From assembly GCA_964548275.1 (NCBI GenBank), contig CAZJQI010000012.1, positions 15,519 to 79,518 on the forward strand: a stretch of 64,000 bases of DNA. The letters are read 5' to 3'. Each line of letters begins with the position of its first letter. Positions within the stretch are counted from its first letter, which is position 1. This DNA comes from JAUVUV01 sp964548275 (lineage in GTDB: Bacteria > Gemmatimonadota > Glassbacteria > GWA2-58-10). Below are positions 35,319 through 46,000 of this stretch, piece by piece. A program made the position numbers and the translations under genes. The notes under the pieces are model-generated. The model did no database searches. It was not told where the DNA came from and worked only from the letters and a program-made list of their open reading frames with translations.

Positions 35319-36203
35319 TCATTTTTTGAAAGCTGTCACGAAACGCGTTCGTCCTGCCAGATCACGGTGGAAACTGGGTGGACTGTATTTCTCCTGCTGG
35401 CTTGCGAACAGCTCGCCAATTGCTTGCTCCTGGCTTTCCCCGATTTCCAGCGCCAGCAAAGCTCCCTGCTTCATGACTTTGAAAGAGGATTCGATTATCC
35501 TGCGGATAACCGCAGTACCACCCGGTTCGCCGCCATTGATAGCCTCCAGCGGTTCATAACGCTTTATCTCCTCCGGAAGGTCGTTAATCTCATCCGGCGC
35601 AACATAGGGAGGATTCGACACAACAATATCGAAAAGTGGCCTGGCGTGGAATGCCTCGCAAAGATCGGCACAGAGAAAACTGACTGCTTCCCGGCAACGG
35701 TAGTCAGCACGGCTGGCGTTTTTCACTGCCCAGCCTAAAGTTTTCCGGGATATATCGGCCAGCACGCACCACAGCTTCCCGTGCTCGGCAGCCAGGGAAA
35801 GTCCCACCACGCCGCTCCCTGTGCAGAGATCCAGCACTCTTACAGGGTCTTTATCCAGGTCTCGATCCATCTTATCGAGATGGTCGAGCGCCAGTTGTAC
35901 CAGTATCTCGGTCTCAGGCCGCGGAACAAGCACTCCGGGACCCAGTTCGATTGTGAGCTGGCGGAATCCTGTATTCCCCAGGATGTACTGCAGGGGTTCA
36001 TGGGCCGCCCTCCGTCGCAACAGTTTCCTGTAAGCCTCCAGTTCTTCTTCCATGAGAGGACGGTCGTAACTCAGGTAAAGTTCAAGCCTGTCAAGGCCCA
36101 GGACGTTCGCCAGGAGACGTTCAGCACTGAGACGGGCCAATGGTACCCCACGCTGCTCGAGATGCTGCTCTGCAAGCTTGAGAACCTTGATAAGGCTTTT
36201 CAT
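35319..36203 (-). CDS. prmC: Peptide chain release factor N5-glutamine methyltransferase
   Basis: Methylates the GGQ glutamine of release factors RF1/RF2 with SAM. The N-terminal helical domain (from MKSLIKVLKLAEQHL) is followed by the Rossmann methyltransferase core, with VLDLCTGSGVVGLSLA and the catalytic NPPY (IVVSNPPYVAP). The ATG at 36203 gives the usual length (294 aa). In-frame starts at 36212 and 36281 exist. Confidence 0.9.
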   Translation of the reverse strand: MKSLIKVLKLAEQHLEQRGVPLARLSAERLLANVLGLDRLELYLSYDRPLMEEELEAYRKLLRRRAAHEPLQYILGNTGFRQLTIELGPGVLVPRPETEILVQLALDHLDKMDRDLDKDPVRVLDLCTGSGVVGLSLAAEHGKLWCVLADISRKTLGWAVKNASRADYRCREAVSFLCADLCEAFHARPLFDIVVSNPPYVAPDEINDLPEEIKRYEPLEAINGGEPGGTAVIRRIIESSFKVMKQGALLALEIGESQEQAIGELFASQQEKYSPPSFHRDLAGRTRFVTAFKK

Positions 36204-36340
36204 CCAGAACATTCCAGGTACAAGAAAATGTTGATCCTCCCGGCCAGCAGGGTAGGGGACAGGCTGACAAATTGTTATCACAATATAGTGAGATTACTCT
36301 CCAAAGGCAAACAGAGAGGATCTGCAGAAAGGGCTTTTGT

Positions 36341-36369
36341 TTGACTTTGACAGACAAATTTATTAAAAT
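36341..36369 (+). promoter_or_regulatory. Candidate leuS promoter
   Basis: TTGACT (36341-36346), 17-base spacer, TAAAAT (36364-36369), in the divergent prmC-leuS gap. A second candidate pairs TTGTTT (36385-36390) with TACAAT (36409-36414) over 18 bases. Confidence 0.4.
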
Positions 36370-36465
36370 TTCAAAATTAATTAATTGTTTTTCTTCTGCC
36401 TAATAGCGTACAATCTCGAAAGTTATCTTATTCGGGATATTGTCAGAGAGTTCGAAGGGTCTTAG

Positions 36466-38997
36466 ATGAAAAAGTACGAATTCAAGGAAATCGAGAAAAA
36501 GTGGTGGGCCTGTTGGGAAAATGATCGGCTTCATGAAACCGATCTGCACGCAGAAAGCCGTAAGTGCTACTGCCTGGTGATGTTCATTTACCCGTCAGCC
36601 GATAAGATGCATATCGGCCACTGGTACAATTACGGTCCGACCGATACCTGGGCCCGGTTCCGGAAAATGCAAGGTGACAACGTTTTCGAGCCGATCGGCT
36701 ATGATGCTTTCGGGCTGCCGGCCGAAAATTACGCAATCAAGCATGGGATTCACCCGTGGGATTCAACAAGCGAGAACGTGCGGGTGATCCGCGAGCAGCT
36801 CAAGACAATCGGTGCGATGTACGACTGGTCGCGGGAAATCAACACCAGCGAGCCTGAATACTACAAATGGACCCAGTGGCTTTTCTTTCAGGCTTACAAG
36901 GCGGGGCTGGCTTACCGTGCCAAGGGGCCGGTGAACTGGTGCCCGAGCTGCCAGACCGTGCTTGCCAACGAGCAGGTGATGGCCGATGGCACATGCGAAC
37001 GCTGCGAAACGCCAGTCACCCGCAAGGACATGGTCCAGTGGTTTCTGAAAATCACCGCCTATGCCGACCGTCTCCTGGAAGGCCTGGAAAAGATAGATTG
37101 GCCTGAAAAAACCAAGGCCATGCAGCGAAACTGGATCGGGAAAAGCCGGGGGGGAAGGATCACGTTCCGCTTTGACGACAGCACACCCGGTGCGGACAGC
37201 CTGAGCGAGGAGGAACGCAAATTTAATGTCTTCACTACACGGGCCGATACTCTTTTCGGGGCAACCTACGTGGTAATGGCTCCCGAGCACCCGCTGGTAG
37301 AAAAAATCACCGTGCCCGGAATGCTGGAGGCAGTAGAGGATTATATCTACCAGGCACGGGCCCAGAACGAAATTCAGCGCACCAGCATGGTACGCGAGAA
37401 AACTGGAGTTTTCACCGGCGCCTATGCGATCAACCCGATCAACCAAGAGAAGATACCGGTCTGGATCGCCGATTACGTGCTGCTTTCCTACGGCACGGGA
37501 ATAATCATGGCCGTGCCGGCCCACGATGTGCGTGATTTCGAATTCGCCAGAGAATTCAGCCTGCCGGTCCGCGAGGTAATCGCCCCGCCTGAGGGCAGCA
37601 AGGGGGAACCCCTCCAGGAGGCATACATCGATCCGGGAACAATGGTCAATTCAGGCCCGTTCAATGGCCTGCCCTCTGCCGAAGGTGCGGTTAAAGTCGT
37701 GGAAGAACTCCAAAAGCAAGATCTTGCAGAATTCGAGGTTAACTACAAGATCCGCGACTGGTTGATCAGCCGCCAGCGCTACTGGGGCGTGCCGATCCCG
37801 ATGGTCTACTGCGAAAAATGCGGCGAGGTGCCTGTGCCTGAGGATCAGCTCCCTGTCAAACTGCCCTACGAGGTGAATTTCAAGAAAGCCGCCAAGGGAG
37901 TGAGCCCACTGACCACCAGCAAGAAATTTGTCAACACGACCTGCCCTGCCTGCGGAGCTCCGGCGCGCCGTGAGATCGACACCATGGACACCTTTGTCGA
38001 TTCTTCCTGGTATTTCCTGCGCTACCTGTCGCCGCACCTGGATGACAGGCCTTTCGACCGCAATCTTTGTGACGCCTGGATGCCGGTTCACCATTATGTC
38101 GGTGGGGTGGACCACGCTACGATGCACCTGATTTATGCCAGGTTTATTAACATGATGCTCTATGATCTCGGGCATATCGGTTTCGAAGAGCCCTTTCAGA
38201 GGCTCAGCCACCAGGGTACTATCACCAACCAGGGCGCCAAGATGAGCAAAAGCCGCGGTAACGTGATCAACCCGCAAACTTACCTGGATCGCTACGGTTC
38301 GGATACATTCCGCTGTTACCTGATGTTCATGGGCGATTACTCCCAGGGCGGCGACTGGGACGATACCGGTATCCAGGGCATGTACCGTTTCCTGACCAGG
38401 GTCTGGCGCCTGGTTCAGTTCAACTCGAAGAAGATAAGGGGGGGAGCACGCAGGAAAACCACAGCGGATAACCTGGAGAAACTGGGTGCGAAAGAGCAAA
38501 AAATCGCCAGAGTGATGCACAATTCGATCAGAGGGGCCACAGAGGATATCGAGCGGATGCATTTCAACACGGCGATAAGCAGGATCATGGAATTGGTCAA
38601 CGAGCTTGTTCCGTACTCAGGCGAGGATAGCGGCAGTCAGGATGTCGACCTTGAGTTTCTTGCTGAGGCAGTTGATAACCTCATGCTGCTTTTTGCGCCT
38701 TTTGCGCCGCACATCTGTGAGGAGCTCTGGCGGGAAACCCTGGGACACGAAAAAAGCACGTTCCTCAGTCAATGGCCCACATACGATCCACAAATTCTCA
38801 AAGAGGACGTGGTGACAGTGGTGATCCAGATCAACGGCAAGCTGCGCTCGCAGGTCCAGGTACCCAGAGACATGCCTGCCGAGGAGGTTGCCGAAGCAGC
38901 CAAGGCTGACCCGAAAGCTGCCGGCTATATCGAAGGCAGGCAGATCCGCAAGGTGATTCACGTGTCGAACAAGCTGGTGAATTTCGTGGTAGGGTGA
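36466..38997 (+). CDS. leuS: Leucyl-tRNA synthetase
   Basis: Class I synthetase of 843 residues. The HIGH motif is at about residues 49-52 (KMHIGHWYNYGPTD) and KMSKS near 591-595 (GAKMSKSRGNVINP). The CP1 editing domain lies between them (FTTRADTLFGATYVVMAPEHP), together with zinc-ribbon-like cysteines (CPSCQTV, CERCETP). Transcribed alone from a divergent promoter region. Confidence 0.96.
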   Translation: MKKYEFKEIEKKWWACWENDRLHETDLHAESRKCYCLVMFIYPSADKMHIGHWYNYGPTDTWARFRKMQGDNVFEPIGYDAFGLPAENYAIKHGIHPWDSTSENVRVIREQLKTIGAMYDWSREINTSEPEYYKWTQWLFFQAYKAGLAYRAKGPVNWCPSCQTVLANEQVMADGTCERCETPVTRKDMVQWFLKITAYADRLLEGLEKIDWPEKTKAMQRNWIGKSRGGRITFRFDDSTPGADSLSEEERKFNVFTTRADTLFGATYVVMAPEHPLVEKITVPGMLEAVEDYIYQARAQNEIQRTSMVREKTGVFTGAYAINPINQEKIPVWIADYVLLSYGTGIIMAVPAHDVRDFEFAREFSLPVREVIAPPEGSKGEPLQEAYIDPGTMVNSGPFNGLPSAEGAVKVVEELQKQDLAEFEVNYKIRDWLISRQRYWGVPIPMVYCEKCGEVPVPEDQLPVKLPYEVNFKKAAKGVSPLTTSKKFVNTTCPACGAPARREIDTMDTFVDSSWYFLRYLSPHLDDRPFDRNLCDAWMPVHHYVGGVDHATMHLIYARFINMMLYDLGHIGFEEPFQRLSHQGTITNQGAKMSKSRGNVINPQTYLDRYGSDTFRCYLMFMGDYSQGGDWDDTGIQGMYRFLTRVWRLVQFNSKKIRGGARRKTTADNLEKLGAKEQKIARVMHNSIRGATEDIERMHFNTAISRIMELVNELVPYSGEDSGSQDVDLEFLAEAVDNLMLLFAPFAPHICEELWRETLGHEKSTFLSQWPTYDPQILKEDVVTVVIQINGKLRSQVQVPRDMPAEEVAEAAKADPKAAGYIEGRQIRKVIHVSNKLVNFVVG

Positions 38998-39092
38998 TAG
39001 GATTATTGTAAGCCGCAGAATTGGGTGAAAGGGAAGAAAAATCGTCGTATTATCATAGTAGCCAAAAAATATATATGACGCATAAGTTATAT

Positions 39093-39453
39093 TATGTAAA
39101 CTTATTCAAGTTTACAAAATATTTAAGGTTATTTAATCGAAAAGAATTCCTCGAATCTTTGCTTCAGGATAACCTTCCGCGGGATCGATAGGTAATCTCC
39201 CTTAAAGAAGAGAGATACAGTATGTAAACTTATTCAAGTTTACAAAATATTTAAGGTTATTTAATCGAAAAGAATNNNNNNNNNNNNNNNNNNNNNNNNN
39301 NNNNNNNNNNNNNNNNNNNNNNNNNNNNNNNNNNNNNNNNNNNNNNNNNNNNNNNNNNNNNNNNNNNNNNNNNNNTCGAAAAGAATTCCTCGAATCTTTG
39401 CTTCAGGATAACCTTCCGCGGGATCGATAGATAATCCCCCTAAAAAAGGGAGA
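39093..39453. repeat. 128-base tandem repeat interrupted by a scaffold gap
   Basis: A unit beginning TATGTAAACTTATTC runs 39093-39220 and begins again at 39221. The second copy is cut by N at 39276, and a further segment of the unit resumes at 39376. Each unit has an 8-bp inverted repeat, GTAAACTT-ATTC-AAGTTTAC. The bases TCGAAAAGAAT occur on both sides of the gap (39265-39275 and 39376-39386), so the flanks may simply overlap. The last copy has diverged at its 3' end. Confidence 0.8.
39276..39375. other. Assembly gap (100 N)
   Basis: Exactly 100 N, a conventional placeholder. The true length is unknown. Confidence 0.99.
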
Positions 39454-39611
39454 TACATGGGGTTGTCTATATGGATTCGCGCTCGGAGGGAATAATATCG
39501 ATCAAATTCATCATTATGATACCTCGTAGCTCTGCTGCGGGGTAGTTCATTTATTTATCTTTCCCCTGATAGCCTTAGGTGAACGCTAATTGCGGTGCAG
39601 CTTTCTGCCGC

Positions 39612-40322
39612 TCAAATTAAAGGTTCAGGTTCGACCTCGTATTCAATGAATATCTCTATCCGGCGATTTTTACTGCGGTTCTGCTCGGAATCGTTAGGAA
39701 AAGCAGGTCGGTATTCCCCATATCCGACTGCAGAAAATTTCTCCGGCGGTACACCTGAATAATTGATCCCGAACTTGATCACATTCCTGGCGCGGGTGTA
39801 AGAAAGGTCCCAGTTCGATTCGAACATACCGCTATCTATCGGCAAATCATCCGTATAGCCCGCAACCCTGATCGTATTATCCCAACCCTTGGCGATATCG
39901 AATATTTTGGCTAAGTAGGGCATGCCCAGCGGTTTAAGTTCAGCAAGCCCCCTATCGAAAAGAAGCGGGGTGAGAACCCTTATCGCCACGCCCTGGGATG
40001 TAATGACGACCTTGATGCTTTCTTGCTGTTTCTGGGTTTCCACAAAATCCTGAAGCTTGGAGATCGCTGTGGAGATCTCCCCCAAATCAACGTCGCTGAT
40101 CTTGGGCATGATCACATGGACAAGCTCCATGGTGGAAGGGTCTTCACTCAGGATACCCAGAGAGCCTTTCAGTGCGCCTGAGGCTTTATTGAATTCATTC
40201 GGATCCACGTTGGACATGGAAACAATCAGCACGAAAAAACATAACAGCAGAGACATCAAGTCGCTGAAAGTTGTCAACCAGGCAGGAGCCCCGGCTGGAC
40301 ATTCACACTTTTTCTTGGCCAT
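39612..40322 (-). CDS. MotB/OmpA-type peptidoglycan-binding protein
   Basis: 236 residues. The N-terminal plug and single membrane helix carry a conserved Asp (FSDLMSLLLCFFVLIVSMS, Asp21), as in MotB/TolR ion-channel subunits. The C-terminal OmpA-like domain (about 110-230; GYTDDLPI, NWDLSYTRARNV, RIEIFIE) binds peptidoglycan. It would form a stator with a MotA-like partner, but none is encoded in the window and no flagellar genes are near. It could serve gliding, secretion or another proton-driven machine. Confidence 0.85.
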   Translation of the reverse strand: MAKKKCECPAGAPAWLTTFSDLMSLLLCFFVLIVSMSNVDPNEFNKASGALKGSLGILSEDPSTMELVHVIMPKISDVDLGEISTAISKLQDFVETQKQQESIKVVITSQGVAIRVLTPLLFDRGLAELKPLGMPYLAKIFDIAKGWDNTIRVAGYTDDLPIDSGMFESNWDLSYTRARNVIKFGINYSGVPPEKFSAVGYGEYRPAFPNDSEQNRSKNRRIEIFIEYEVEPEPLI

Positions 40323-40393
40323 GTGATATAACCTGAAAACAAGCTCGAAGAAAATATCTTTAAGTCAAAAACATGTTCACCGCAGATTTCCGA

Positions 40394-41398
40394 TCAATTG
40401 GCAGCTAAGGACTTTAACAAATTTACCATCTTTTCGAAAGTCCTCAGGCTGGCTCGTCTTCCCAGTTCGTCTGTCAGTTTTTTCGGGTTATTACAGACAA
40501 GCTGCCTGGTGTTATCTGCCGAATCGATAGTAATTTTGAACATCCCGTTCTTAATAAGCGGCCTCAATAATTTATCGGTCTTTTCCTTGGGAATATTAAG
40601 CAGCACCTCCACAATCGAGAGGTATTTGTCGTAACTTACAGACTCCTTCCCTATTTCCGGCTGATAATCCTCTACATTTTCCACCAGTACTTTCAACGCT
40701 TCGTAGGTCTTATCCGACAATAACTGGCCCTCCTGGGCAGCTTCTTTGTCACCTTTTACCGACTGGTCTTGGAGAAAATCAACAAACTGCTTGAAAAGTT
40801 CCGGATTGGGTATTACCAGGACTTTTTTTTCTCCCTCTGGTTTGTACTTTTTATCCAGGCAGACAAGCTTTGTAAATACCATTCTGTTTATTACTTTTTC
40901 TAATAGATCTTTCTCTATAGCAAGAATCGTGCAACACTCTCTCAGCATGAAATCGTGATCGAGGTGCAGTTCACCTTCCAGCCTCGAACCCGCTGCCCTT
41001 GCCAGGTAATAGATCAGGCTGCACAGGCTGAAATAAAAGTTTGTTAATCTCAGCGGGTTAACTATGATATCAGTTTCCCGCAAGCGGTCGGCGAGAACCT
41101 TGAAAATGGTGTGTGCGGCGGGGTTCTGCTTTAAAAACTGCTGGAAATTAGCCTTACTTAAAATTGTAACAGTTGTTTCCTCAAGAGCAATGACTGTGGC
41201 AGATCGCGGCGAATTGTCCACCAGGCACATCTCGCCGAAAATCGACCCCTTTCCAAGTTTTGTAAAGACAATGCGCTGTTTGCCGATATTTTTAAAGACC
41301 TCTACTTTTCCGGATTCGATAATATAGGCGCTGTTGCCGAGAGTGTTTTCACGGACAATAACCTCACCAGGCTTGAATTTTTTTTTGATATTCACCAT
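40394..41398 (-). CDS. Cyclic-nucleotide-binding-domain protein
   Basis: 334 residues. The N-terminal CNB domain (about 8-115) has the phosphate-binding cassette IFGEMCLVDNSPRSATV. The rest is helical, without a recognisable helix-turn-helix of the CRP type at the usual position. About residues 115-200 could be a wing-like region. It may be a cAMP-like sensor or a structural CNB domain. It lies upstream of the MotB-like gene on the same strand, 71 bases away, so the two may be co-expressed. Confidence 0.75.
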   Translation of the reverse strand: MVNIKKKFKPGEVIVRENTLGNSAYIIESGKVEVFKNIGKQRIVFTKLGKGSIFGEMCLVDNSPRSATVIALEETTVTILSKANFQQFLKQNPAAHTIFKVLADRLRETDIIVNPLRLTNFYFSLCSLIYYLARAAGSRLEGELHLDHDFMLRECCTILAIEKDLLEKVINRMVFTKLVCLDKKYKPEGEKKVLVIPNPELFKQFVDFLQDQSVKGDKEAAQEGQLLSDKTYEALKVLVENVEDYQPEIGKESVSYDKYLSIVEVLLNIPKEKTDKLLRPLIKNGMFKITIDSADNTRQLVCNNPKKLTDELGRRASLRTFEKMVNLLKSLAAN

Positions 41399-41579
41399 TT
41401 TTCATGCTTTTCGCTGTTTAGAATATATCCTGTCTGAATGGGGGAAAAGCATTTTAATTTTTACATAACTTTAGTGCTATGTTATTCTTTTGTCAATAAA
41501 CTCAAGAACGTCTCTTGCACTCCATTTGATTTGCGGCTATATTTAAACTCGAATGTCAATGCCGCCAAAGAGGTTCTCT

Positions 41580-42215
41580 ATGGCCAATATTTTAATTATT
41601 GCGGTGATCTTTATTATCGTTCTGATCGTTGCGGTAGGATTTGTTGCTCAGCAGCTTTACACTGTCCAGACAATCGCTGCCACTGGGTCAAAAACTCTGA
41701 TCGAGAAAATGACGTCCAGCAGTATTAGCCCTCTGGACACTGATAGATTCAAAGAGATAGCGATAGCGACCCCTTCTGAAAATCCCCCGGGGCCGGAATC
41801 CTTTACTGAGGGGAGCGCCGCCGGATCTGAAAGGGAGCTCGGTGGCGATACCGGGGAGTTTTCTGAAAAGGAACTTCTTGCAGAAACCATTCTCTCCACA
41901 GGCCAGCCATTGAACCTCGAAGGAAAGAATCTACAGATTATCTATTCCGAGTATATCTCAGAAAAAAATTTAAACCCTTTCGATGAGGAACCTGATTTCA
42001 AGCTGGGGGTAGCATATTTAAAGTTCAACCAGTACGAAAAGGCCCAGGGGCAGTTCCAGAGGGTGATTGACGTCAAGCCCGATTTTCCCGGGATTTACTA
42101 TTACCTGGGCGAGGCCTTCCGCTGCAACGGGCAATTTTATGAGGCTATGAAAGCATACAAGAAGTCCTGGGAGATAGAAATGCATGCCAGTCAGGAGGAA
42201 AGCCCGGAGAAATAA
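41580..42215 (+). CDS. Membrane-anchored TPR protein
   Basis: 211 residues. One N-terminal membrane helix (about 2-26, MANILIIAVIFIIVLIVAV) is followed by a low-complexity acidic linker and a TPR pair near the C-terminus (LGVAYLKFNQYEKAQGQFQRVIDVKPDFPGIYY-like pattern, about 140-195). The ATG at 41580 follows AGAGG by 7 bases. Start codons nine and seven codons upstream exist. The role is unknown; it is probably a protein-protein scaffold. Confidence 0.65.
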   Translation: MANILIIAVIFIIVLIVAVGFVAQQLYTVQTIAATGSKTLIEKMTSSSISPLDTDRFKEIAIATPSENPPGPESFTEGSAAGSERELGGDTGEFSEKELLAETILSTGQPLNLEGKNLQIIYSEYISEKNLNPFDEEPDFKLGVAYLKFNQYEKAQGQFQRVIDVKPDFPGIYYYLGEAFRCNGQFYEAMKAYKKSWEIEMHASQEESPEK

Positions 42216-42316
42216 AGCCTGATCGATCTCCCCGCCCATTCTGCTGAAATTATCGGCTTGAATTTCAATTTGCCTTTAAAAACTAACGCGCTGCGCTATT
42301 AGCTGAGGTTTTTCGA

Positions 42317-43006
42317 GTGAGCAAAGCGATCAAAATATCTCTTCCATTGTTTCTACTTATTCTCCCCATAAACATTCTTTACGCCGGGGCCTCATTGATC
42401 CGGATAGATAATCCGGACCACGATTTCGGAACGATATACCGCGGCGAAAATGCCGAGCATACATTCATAATCCGCAACGCCGGCAACGCCCCCCTGGAGA
42501 TTAAAAATGTGCGAAGCACGTGCGGTTGCACCGTACCCACAATCAGCAAAAGGATACTTGAACCGCAGGAGTCGACCAAGTTGAAAGCCGTCTTCGATAC
42601 CAGGCAATTTAGAGGACGGGTAATCAAAAATATCTATGTATATTCCAACGATCTGGAAAACCCGGTCAAAAAACTGTCGATCCAGGCGGATGTACGGGAG
42701 GACCTTAAGATAATACCGTCAATTGTATATTTTGCCGGACTGAATGCGGGAGAAAAAGTTGAAAGAGACCTTGTTATCAAGAACCTTTCACAGGACACCG
42801 TAAGCATAAAAGAAATCGCCTCCACCATTTCCAGTATCAATCTCGAGCTGAGTAAAATGACTATCGAACCCGGCGACAGCGCGAATCTCAAGCTGGTTAT
42901 CAATGAAGTTAAAAAGAAGATGAAACTTATGGGCGAACTGACAATATTTAACACAAGTCATCAGCCCGAACTCAAGGTAAGAGTTTATGGAGGGGCGATT
43001 AAATAA
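42317..43006 (+). CDS. DUF1573 exported protein
   Basis: 229 residues. A signal peptide (about 1-24) is followed by DUF1573, with HDFGTIYRGENAEHTFIIRN and CGCTVPTISKRILEPQES, then a second immunoglobulin-like segment. DUF1573 proteins are periplasmic or surface proteins in FCB bacteria; their function is not settled. GTG start with GAGG 8 bases upstream. It converges with DUF4175. Confidence 0.85.
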   Translation: MSKAIKISLPLFLLILPINILYAGASLIRIDNPDHDFGTIYRGENAEHTFIIRNAGNAPLEIKNVRSTCGCTVPTISKRILEPQESTKLKAVFDTRQFRGRVIKNIYVYSNDLENPVKKLSIQADVREDLKIIPSIVYFAGLNAGEKVERDLVIKNLSQDTVSIKEIASTISSINLELSKMTIEPGDSANLKLVINEVKKKMKLMGELTIFNTSHQPELKVRVYGGAIK

Positions 43007-43055
43007 TCTCGTGCCTCAACATCCAAGTTCTCATCTTTTGCTTTAAATAAATAAG

Positions 43056-46000
43056 CTAATCTTCTAATTTTTTTGATCTTAGAAGCTCAAAATACTCGCG
43101 GATCAAAACCTCGAAACTCTCGGGGTATGCTCCCTCCCAGCGCTGAAGGATCGATTTCAACAAGCTCTCCTGCTGCGAACTCTCCAAAAGTTCCCGAGCC
43201 AAAGCCTCTGGAGGTTTAACCGTGTACTCCCCAGGCCGCTTGCTCTTTCGCCTGCGGCCGGTGTCCCGCTGCTGGATTGATTTCTGCGCATCCATCAGCC
43301 GGTTGAAAATCCTCCGCTGCCGCTCTAAAGTTTCCTGGGTGACTCCTCTTTCCAGCATATCCTTGACCACCTCTTCCGCATCCTTGATTACACCTTCCAT
43401 GTTTGATCCCAGAATTTCCTTTCGTTCAGCCATCTGCCCGGCAAGTTCAGCCACCTGATCCCTGATCGCCTTTTGTTCGGCAGCCATCTGGCGCAGCATC
43501 CGCATCAGATCGGCCTGCGATGGTCCAGTGCCGCTCGCTCCTCTCGCAGATGGCAGCAGTTTGCCACACCCCTCCTGACCCGGCATGCTGGAACCGGACT
43601 GGAGAGACTGGATCTGTTCGTTCAGCTTCTGCTGCCTTTCGGCCAGTGCCTCGAGCCGGGCCATCACCTGGTCTATACCGGTGATCGACGTGGATTGCTC
43701 CATGTTCCCTCTGTCCCGCAGAAGAGTCATCATGCTGGCGTTGATCGTTGCCAGCGATCTCTTTATCGACTGCACCGTGTCCGTTTTGCGGCGCCTTTCA
43801 GCCTGAAGATTTTGAAGCGACTCCTCTCCCCTGCCGAGCGCTGCGGCAACATAAAGCAGCAACTCCCCACTGACAAAAAAGTTGTCCCTTGCAGCGTCTA
43901 TCAGCCCGTCCCTGATCGAAACGAGCCCCTCGATTATATCCTGCTCCTCTGAAGCGTATTCCAGGACATCCGGATGGTTGATATCCGGCTCCTGGGCAAC
44001 AGAGATCAAAATATCCTCCTGGCGGCCGGAAAGGTAGCTCAGCTCGTCAAATGCACGTTCCATGGCCCGGGCTACTTTCTTCTGCGACTTTTCCCTGAAC
44101 TCGTCTCGATACTCTTTCATGCGCTGATGCATCTTTTGCAAGCCGCGGGTCACCCTGCCCTGGCCTGCCACGGAATCGTGCAGCCTGCCCGAGCGAAAGG
44201 CATTGCTCGCCGCGGAAAGGTTCTTTCTGAAAGATTTTCGGTTTTCCCGGCTTCCCTCCTCGTTCAATTTCTCCGCCAGTTCCTTTTCTCCAGCCTGCTC
44301 CATGTTCTGAGAGGTCACGGCAAGCTGTTCAAAGAATTCCACAGTCTGCTGATCCAATTCGAGCACTTTTTCGGCGAGATATTCGACTCCGGCAGCCAGG
44401 TTCTTCATCTTCTCAGCTTTTTGACTGGCAGTCGTGGAATCATCCAACTCGCTCTCTTCGCCCTTCATTTTCTTACTCTGGGCCGTTTCGCCCGCCTGAT
44501 CGTCAGACTTTTCCAATCCAGCGGTCGGCTCTTTTGCGCGTAAATCAACGCTGGAATCAGGAGTAATCTCGATTTCACTATCCAGCGAAACGCCCGGGGA
44601 TTCGCCGTCCCTACTCAAGATGGTATCTTTTTCCTCAGCCAAAGGTTCGCCGAGCAGAGCAGCGGTTGAATCTGCGTACTCAGCAGCCTCGCGGGCCAGT
44701 TCCTCGGTCCTGTTAACCAGGTAATCCATTTGTTGTTCGAGCCTTAGTTTTTCAAGAAGAGCCAATGTCCTATCAAGTTTTTCCAGAAGCTGTTCCTGTG
44801 AGACTTCCAAATTTTCCATCGTCTGGCTGAGTTCCTGCTGGTCGAGCTTGTCTAGCGCCTGCTGAAGTTTCTCCATCACTTCTTTCATCCTGTCAGTGGT
44901 CACATCTTCCAAGAGCTGCTGGACTTTGGTCAGCTTATCAATCACATCGCTGGAAACCAGATTACCGCGTTCCATCTGCTCGATACTTTCCTGCAGTTCT
45001 TTTGCAAGTCTTCTCACCTGTTCCAGCATTTCGACCTGTTCCCTTACCGCCTGATCCAGCTTGCGCCCCTCTTCCCATTCCACTTTCTGCCCCCGCTCAA
45101 TCGCTTCGCTCATCTGCCTGACCTGCTCCCGTAACTTTTCACCCTTTTCCCCCAGCTGCTGAATGTTGCTGACAATTTCCTCCTGGCGCTGCTGTTCCTG
45201 ATCGAAAATATCCTCGAGTGAGGGGAACCGGATGCGGTATTCAGGCGTGGAAACTGATTTAGGACCGGAAACCCTGTCATTGTCGAAAACAAAAAGGCGA
45301 TAAGTGACCACATCCTCTGGGAGAAGTCTCAATTGCTTCAGATCCCATACATACTGATCCATCACGTATGCACGAGCCTTTTTCCATGAAGCGATAGTAC
45401 GCCTGGTCGGCGGACTGGACTGGCCTGCGGGGTCCTGTTTCTGAAAATGAAGCTCGACCTTGGAGACTCCGAAATCATCGGCGACCTCGAAAAGCAGGGG
45501 CTGTTTCATCCGTTCATCCACCTGTGCTTCAGGCCCCGGGAACCTCAGCACGATTGCTGGAAGTTCGTCGGGGATCACCGTAATCGGATAAACCAGGGTG
45601 TCGCTGTTGGCCAGACCCCAGCAGTCCTCCAGCCTGATCCGATAACCTCCGTCATTTTGCAGGTACAGAGTGTCGCTGAAATTTCGCTCTCCGGAAATCG
45701 CCGCAGGACGCACGCTGTCCGGCTCCAGCACGATTTCGGCCCGCACCAGCGGGTTGCTCGACCGGCCGGAAAGAACCACCCTGGTTCCCCGCAGTGCCTG
45801 AATCGCCTTGTCTCTGGCAGTTTCATACCGGGGAAGTGCAGTATACGCCGGGTAATCATAGTGAAAGACCAGTTCGGTGACAAAAGGATTGTTGGTAACC
45901 CGAACACGGAAAGTATCCGTGCGGGCCGTTCTCTGTTGGACATAATAGCTGAGATCGTTTTCGACCCTCTGGAAAGTGTGGTTGTATTCGAACTGATCCT

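Larger units (their letters stand above)
38998..39611. other. Non-coding spacer with repeat array and assembly gap
   Basis: No convincing gene is seen in this 614-base stretch. It is AT-rich and holds a tandem repeat and the run of N described separately. The bases after 39450 show no clear structure. Confidence 0.7.

Noticed and set aside
39093..39453. CRISPR array
   Set aside because: The unit is 128 bases with no short repeat/spacer alternation and no cas genes nearby.
43473..44543. Plus-strand ORFs inside DUF4175
   Set aside because: Antisense shadows of the coiled-coil region; composition is Leu/Phe-rich as expected from the complement of Glu/Gln/Lys codons.
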